A DNA stretch of 9,560 nucleotides from JBDTMT01 sp033764095 (GTDB lineage: Bacteria; Desulfobacterota; Binatia; HRBIN30; CADEER01): the NCBI GenBank assembly GCA_033764095.1, contig JANRJF010000314.1:1-9560 (forward strand), read 5' to 3'. This document shows positions 6,540 to 9,560 of the stretch, in pieces (within the stretch, counting starts at the first letter, position 1; every line of letters starts with the position of its first letter). The notes beneath the pieces were generated by a model, which saw only the letters and a program-made list of their open reading frames with translations, had not been told where the DNA came from and did no database searches. The position numbers and the translations under genes are program-made.

Positions 6540-6545
6540 TCCTCC
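6540..6545 (-). promoter_or_regulatory. Strong ribosome binding site of the glutathione S-transferase gene
   Basis: GGAGGA read on the minus strand, ending 7 bases before the ATG at 6532. It fixes the start codon of the gene. Confidence 0.8.
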
Positions 6546-6610
6546 TCGCGTCGCGGGCGGCGTCGTCGTCGCCCGTTGGTGGTGGCCTGGGGGCGTGCTA
6601 CTCGGGGCGC

Positions 6611-7117
6611 ATGCGGAAGCCAACCATGATCTCACGCCGGTCGGTGATCAAGGCGGGCGCGGCGCTGCTCGCGTGCAGTTGGTGGCCACGCGGACTGGTC
6701 GCGGCGGAGTTGCCGGCGGCGACCGAGGCGGCGTTGCGCGAGGCGGAGTACATCTACGTCGCGACGCGGCGGAAGAATGGCGCGCTGAGCGAGATCAAGC
6801 CGATCTGGTTCTATTTCACCGACGGCAAGATCTTCTTCAGTACCGCGCCCGACAGCTGGAAGGCGAAGCGCATCGCCGCCGGCAGCCCGCTCTATATCTG
6901 GATCGGCAGCGAGGGCGGTCCGTTCGTCGAGGGGCGCGCCGAGCTGGTGACGGACGACGCGCTCATCGACCGCATGGGCGAGGCCTACGCGCAGAAATAC
7001 TGGATCGCCTGGCTCGGCCTGTTCAAGCCGCGCGCCAGCCGCGTGCGCGAGGGCAAGACCAACGCCTACCTGGTGACGCTGACGCAAGCCGCGCCGCCGG
7101 AAGCGCCGAAGGCGTGA
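6611..7117 (+). CDS. Tat-exported pyridoxamine 5'-phosphate oxidase-like (PPOX, split-barrel) protein
   Basis: A 168-residue protein. Residues 8-14, 'SRRSVIK', form a twin-arginine motif followed by a hydrophobic stretch (15-23) and 'GLVAAE', a plausible signal-peptidase site after A32; 'LLAC' (19-22) is also a loose lipobox. The mature part resembles the PPOX/FMN-binding split barrel: 'AEYIYVATRRKNGALSEIKPIWFYFTDGKIFF' region (45-76), 'STAPDSWKAKRIAAGSPLYIWIG' region (77-99), 'EGRAELVTDD' (107-116) and a C-terminal helix and strand ending 'KTNAYLVTL'. Relatives bind FMN, F420 or haem; which applies here is unknown, and export of a folded cofactor-loaded protein would explain Tat use (inference). 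Start: ATG 6611 has a CGGGG only 3 bases away, while ATG 6626, five codons on, has GGAAG at 7 bases and gives a more usual Tat N-terminus ('MISRRSVIK'), so either is possible. It lies between divergent and convergent neighbours as a lone gene. Confidence 0.82.
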   Translation: MRKPTMISRRSVIKAGAALLACSWWPRGLVAAELPAATEAALREAEYIYVATRRKNGALSEIKPIWFYFTDGKIFFSTAPDSWKAKRIAAGSPLYIWIGSEGGPFVEGRAELVTDDALIDRMGEAYAQKYWIAWLGLFKPRASRVREGKTNAYLVTLTQAAPPEAPKA

Positions 7118-7167
7118 CCCCCATCCCGAGCTTCCCCCGCGCGCGCGGGGGAAGGTGGGGATGGGGG
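7118..7167. terminator. 50-base palindromic element between convergent genes (terminator or dispersed repeat)
   Basis: An outer stem pairs 7118-7127 (CCCCCATCCC) with 7158-7167 (GGGATGGGGG), all ten pairs perfect. After a 3/3-base internal bulge (GAG/GTG) an inner 24-base stretch, 7131-7154, is its own exact reverse complement (CTTCCCCC core, GCGC centre). The whole starts one base after the stop of the PPOX-fold gene and ends 8 bases before the stop of the acyl-CoA dehydrogenase on the other strand. No T-run follows. It is a strong hairpin in either transcript and looks like a member of a repeated intergenic palindrome family. Confidence 0.65.
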
Positions 7168-7175
7168 GCCGGCTC

Positions 7176-8348
7176 TCACTTCAGCTCGTCGCGCGAGTAG
7201 CCGAGGATGGTGCGGGCGATGATCAGGCGCTGGATCTCGCCGGTGCCCTCGTAGATGTCGGTGATGCGCACGTCGCGGAACCACTTCTCGATCAGATGGT
7301 CGCGCGAGATCGCCATCGGGCCGAGCAGCTCGATGCAGCCCTGCGTCACCTCGCGCACGGCGCTGCCGGCTTTGGCCTTGGCGATCGACGCTTCTAGATT
7401 GTTCGACTCGCCCTGATCGGCGAGCCAGGAGGCGCGCAGGGTGGCGAGGCGCGCCGCCTCGAAAGTCGCCTCCAGGCGGCGGAACTTCTCCGCCGCGGCC
7501 GGCTGGTTGTGCAGGGTCGAGCCGTAGGTGACCTCGACCCCGGCCTCGCGCAGCTGGTCGCGGGTGAAGTCGAGCGCCGCCTCCGCCATGCCGAGGCCGA
7601 TGGCGGCGACCATCGGGCGCGTCATGTTGAAGGTCTTCATCACGCCCTTGAAGCCCCCCGAGCCGCCGCGGTGGACCTCCTCGTCGTTGCCGAGCAGGTG
7701 GTCGCGCGGGATGCGGCAGTCCTGGAAGACGTAGGCGGCGGTGTCGTCGGCGCGGATGCCGAGCTTCTTCTCCTTGTGCGCGACGATGAAACCGGGTGTG
7801 CCCTTCATCACCAGGAACGACTTGATGCCGCCGCGGCCGGCGGCCCGGTCGACCGTCGCCCACACCACCACGCCGTCGGCGCGACAGCCGGTGGTGACGA
7901 AGATCTTCTCGCCGTTCAGCACCCAGTGGTCGCCGTCGAGCCGCGCCGAGGTGCGGACCAGGGAGGGGTCCGAGCCACAGCCTGGCTCGGTGATCGCCAT
8001 GGCGAGGATCTTGTCGCCCCACTTGCGCTTCTGCTCCTCGGTGCCGGCCGCCTGCAGGGCCGAGTTGCCGAGGCCGCGCTCCTGGCGCCGCATGCGCACC
8101 GAGTAATCGCCCCAGGTCTGCCCCATGGCGATCAGCGTGGTCATCACCGCCATGCCGGCGTCGCCGTCCTCGCGCTGGCCGAGCGTGGACATGAAGCCGG
8201 GATGGTCCTTCGCCTCCGGCAACTGGTCGGGCGGGAACTCGTGCTCGTTCTCGTCGTAGTAGCGCGCGTAGCGGCGCGCGATCAGCGCCTCCTCGCGCAC
8301 GGCGGCGAGCAGGCGTTCATCGTTGGGCGACAGATTGAGATCGATCAT
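7176..8348 (-). CDS. Acyl-CoA dehydrogenase, full-length catalytic type (second gene of the pair)
   Basis: A 390-residue flavoprotein expected to introduce the alpha,beta double bond into an acyl-CoA, passing electrons to electron-transfer flavoprotein. Family hallmarks: middle-domain 'MAITEPGCGSDPS' (117-129, FAD/substrate loop), 'HWVLNGEKIFVTTG' (141-154), 'KKLGIRADDTAAYVFQDCRIP' region (194-214), and C-terminal 'DIYEGTGEIQRLIIAR' (364-379), where E367 sits at the catalytic-base position of short/medium-chain enzymes. The N-terminal region (28-60, 'ARYYDENEHEFPPD') is not the usual domain start, so the substrate class is uncertain. The start is ATG 8348, with an AGGAG Shine-Dalgarno (8358-8354) 5 bases away; the frame is open farther upstream across the neighbouring gene, but that part is a shadow. 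It lies 35 bases downstream of the other dehydrogenase on the same strand, very likely co-transcribed. Confidence 0.93.
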   Translation of the reverse strand: MIDLNLSPNDERLLAAVREEALIARRYARYYDENEHEFPPDQLPEAKDHPGFMSTLGQREDGDAGMAVMTTLIAMGQTWGDYSVRMRRQERGLGNSALQAAGTEEQKRKWGDKILAMAITEPGCGSDPSLVRTSARLDGDHWVLNGEKIFVTTGCRADGVVVWATVDRAAGRGGIKSFLVMKGTPGFIVAHKEKKLGIRADDTAAYVFQDCRIPRDHLLGNDEEVHRGGSGGFKGVMKTFNMTRPMVAAIGLGMAEAALDFTRDQLREAGVEVTYGSTLHNQPAAAEKFRRLEATFEAARLATLRASWLADQGESNNLEASIAKAKAGSAVREVTQGCIELLGPMAISRDHLIEKWFRDVRITDIYEGTGEIQRLIIARTILGYSRDELK

Positions 8349-8352
8349 GACG

Positions 8353-8358
8353 TCTCCT
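8353..8358 (-). promoter_or_regulatory. Ribosome binding site of the second acyl-CoA dehydrogenase gene
   Basis: AGGAGA on the minus strand, 4 bases before the ATG at 8348. It shows that the gene starts here rather than farther upstream in the open frame. Confidence 0.75.
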
Positions 8359-8383
8359 GCGGCGGTGCGTTGTCGTCGGTTGG

Positions 8384-9475
8384 TCAGACGCTGGCCAGGC
8401 CCTCGAGCACGCCGAGCGTGCGGGCGTTGCGGTACCAGAGCTCGACCGGATGCTCGCGAATGAAGCCGTGGCCGCCGAGGCACTGCACGCCGTTGTCGGC
8501 GATCCACATGCCCTTGTCGGCGGTGTAGGTGCGCGCCAGGTGCGCGGCGCGCGTCGCGTCGTGGCCGTACTCCAGCTGGCTGGCGGCCTTCCAGGTCATC
8601 CAGCGCATGCAGTCGACCTCCATCTGCATCTCCGCCAGGCGGAAGGCAATCGACTGCTTGCGGGCGATCGCCTCGCCGAAGGCGACGCGCTCCTTGGTGT
8701 AGGGGATGCAGTAGTCGAGCACGGCGCGGCCGAGGCCGGTGAGCAGCGCGGCGATGGCGACGCGGCTGTGCGCCAGCAGGCGGCCGACGTCGGCGCCGGC
8801 GCTGCCGCCGAGCTTGTCGCCGGCGGCGACGCGCACCCCGTCGAGCTCCAGCGTGGCGAGCGGCAGCGCCTTCAGGCCGAGCGTCTTGTCGTCGCGGATG
8901 GTCAGGCCGGCGGCGTCGCGCGCGATGATCGCCGCGGCGAGCCCGTCGCCCTCGCGCGCCACCACCAGGAAGTGGCCGGCGCGATCGGCGAGCGGCACGG
9001 CGCACTTGCTGCCGCGCAGCACGTAGCCGCTGCCCTGACGCTCCAGCGTCGTGCGCGGCGCGCAGGCGTCGAAGGTCGGCGACGGCTCCGCCACCGCCAG
9101 GCTGGCGGCCTGATAGCGGTCGCCGCACAGCCCGGGCAGATACGCCTGCTGTTGCTCGGCGGTGCCCTGATCGGCGACGGCGTAGGCGAACAGCGCCGGA
9201 CCGACCGCGGCGAGCGCCAGCGCCGCGTCGCCGTAGGCGAGCTCCTCGAGCACGATCGCGTTGGTCAGCGGCGAGCGCGGCGCGCCGTAGCCGCCGACCG
9301 CTTCCGGCAGCTGCGTCGCGACCAGGCCGAGCTCCCAGGCCTGCTCGTAGAACGCGTCGGGAATCGCCGCGGCTTCGTCGCATTCGCGCGCCTTGGGGCG
9401 CAGCGCGGCGGCGGCGAAGCCGCGCATCGACTCGCGCACCGTCTGCTGGTCGTCGGTGAGGGCAAACGAGATCAT
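8384..9475 (-). CDS. Acyl-CoA dehydrogenase-family protein, short C-terminus (first gene of the pair)
   Basis: A 363-residue acyl-CoA dehydrogenase homologue. The N-terminal helical domain is standard ('DDQQTVRESMRGFAAAAL', 8-25; 'GLVATQLPEAVGGYGAP', 50-66; 'TNAIVLEELAYGDAALAL', 71-88). In the middle domain the usual A-x-T-E-P-G-x-G-S-D loop is replaced by 'AVAEPSPTFDACAPRT' (127-142). The C-terminal domain has 'KERVAFGEAIARKQSIAFRLAEMQMEVD' region (261-288) and 'GVQCLGGHGFIREHPVELW' (329-347). It ends 'RTLGVLEGLASV': E358 aligns with the catalytic Glu of the Y-E-G-T motif, but the protein stops five residues later, lacking the following FAD-contacting segment. I infer a partner subunit for the adjacent full-length dehydrogenase rather than a broken gene, since the frame is clean. 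The start is firm: ATG 9475 preceded by AGGAGG (9486-9481) at 5 bases. Substrate unknown. Confidence 0.9.
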   Translation of the reverse strand: MISFALTDDQQTVRESMRGFAAAALRPKARECDEAAAIPDAFYEQAWELGLVATQLPEAVGGYGAPRSPLTNAIVLEELAYGDAALALAAVGPALFAYAVADQGTAEQQQAYLPGLCGDRYQAASLAVAEPSPTFDACAPRTTLERQGSGYVLRGSKCAVPLADRAGHFLVVAREGDGLAAAIIARDAAGLTIRDDKTLGLKALPLATLELDGVRVAAGDKLGGSAGADVGRLLAHSRVAIAALLTGLGRAVLDYCIPYTKERVAFGEAIARKQSIAFRLAEMQMEVDCMRWMTWKAASQLEYGHDATRAAHLARTYTADKGMWIADNGVQCLGGHGFIREHPVELWYRNARTLGVLEGLASV

Positions 9476-9560
9476 CCGGACCTCCTGTGGGACACGGCGC
9501 CGCGACGGCGCGCGCCGCCCGGCGTGGCCAGCCGGTCGGTGCGCGCGTCGCCGCGCGCGG
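9476..9560. other. Upstream region of the acyl-CoA dehydrogenase pair, no gene seen
   Basis: Apart from the perfect AGGAGG Shine-Dalgarno (minus strand, 9486-9481), these last 85 bases are G/C-rich without a recognisable promoter or coding start. A gene or promoter may lie just outside the window. Confidence 0.5.

Noticed and set aside
5942..6610. Plus-strand extension upstream of the PPOX-fold gene
   Set aside because: It is antisense to the glutathione S-transferase gene, has no recognisable domain, and the Tat signal peptide gives a natural start at 6611 or 6626.
8349..9383. Upstream extension of the 7176-8348 acyl-CoA dehydrogenase to 735 residues
   Set aside because: The extension lies over the other dehydrogenase gene in a different frame, has low-complexity Arg-rich composition and no domain, while ATG 8348 has its own AGGAG site.

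Overview
The window is very GC-rich (by eye about 70% or more, with strong G/C preference at third codon positions), densely coding, and has gene starts with Shine-Dalgarno sites close to AGGAGG. Gene content is that of a free-living heterotrophic bacterium: an MEP-pathway enzyme (IspH), a pair of acyl-CoA dehydrogenases, a glutathione S-transferase, a CPA1 antiporter, a Tat-exported flavin-type protein and a response regulator with PAS domains. IspH plus a glutathione S-transferase fits a high-GC Gram-negative lineage, for example a deltaproteobacterial, myxobacterial or Binatia-like group. That taxonomic guess is inference from style and content; no marker gene here settles it. No rRNA, tRNA, CRISPR array, transposase, integrase or phage gene is visible.

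Layout, left to right. (1) 1-738, plus strand: the 3' end of a larger gene whose C-terminal domain resembles the tail seen on large AAA-ATPase/cyclase-type regulators. (2) 745-2801, minus strand: a GNAT acetyltransferase followed 53 bases later by a K+(Na+)/H+ antiporter with a C-terminal TrkA-C (RCK) domain. (3) 2933-4658, plus strand: a DUF2086-type 2-oxoglutarate/Fe(II) oxygenase and then ispH. (4) 4766-5887, plus strand: a receiver-PAS-PAS protein with no output domain. (5) 5924-6532, minus strand: a glutathione S-transferase. (6) 6611-7117, plus strand: a Tat-signal-bearing PPOX-fold (split-barrel) protein. (7) 7176-9475, minus strand: two adjacent, dissimilar acyl-CoA dehydrogenases, probably one transcript.

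Most neighbours have no obvious common pathway, so this looks like ordinary chromosomal housekeeping and accessory-metabolism territory rather than a single specialised locus. The best functional unit is the acyl-CoA dehydrogenase pair, whose arrangement and unequal active-site motifs suggest a heteromeric enzyme. The most striking non-coding features are two long, nearly perfect palindromes at 5885-5918 and 7118-7167. Each sits exactly between two convergent genes, and they are either bidirectional terminators or members of dispersed repeat families. I found no convincing new multi-gene system. The leads worth following are the acyl-CoA dehydrogenase pair, the output-less PAS response regulator, the exported PPOX-fold protein and the two palindromes.
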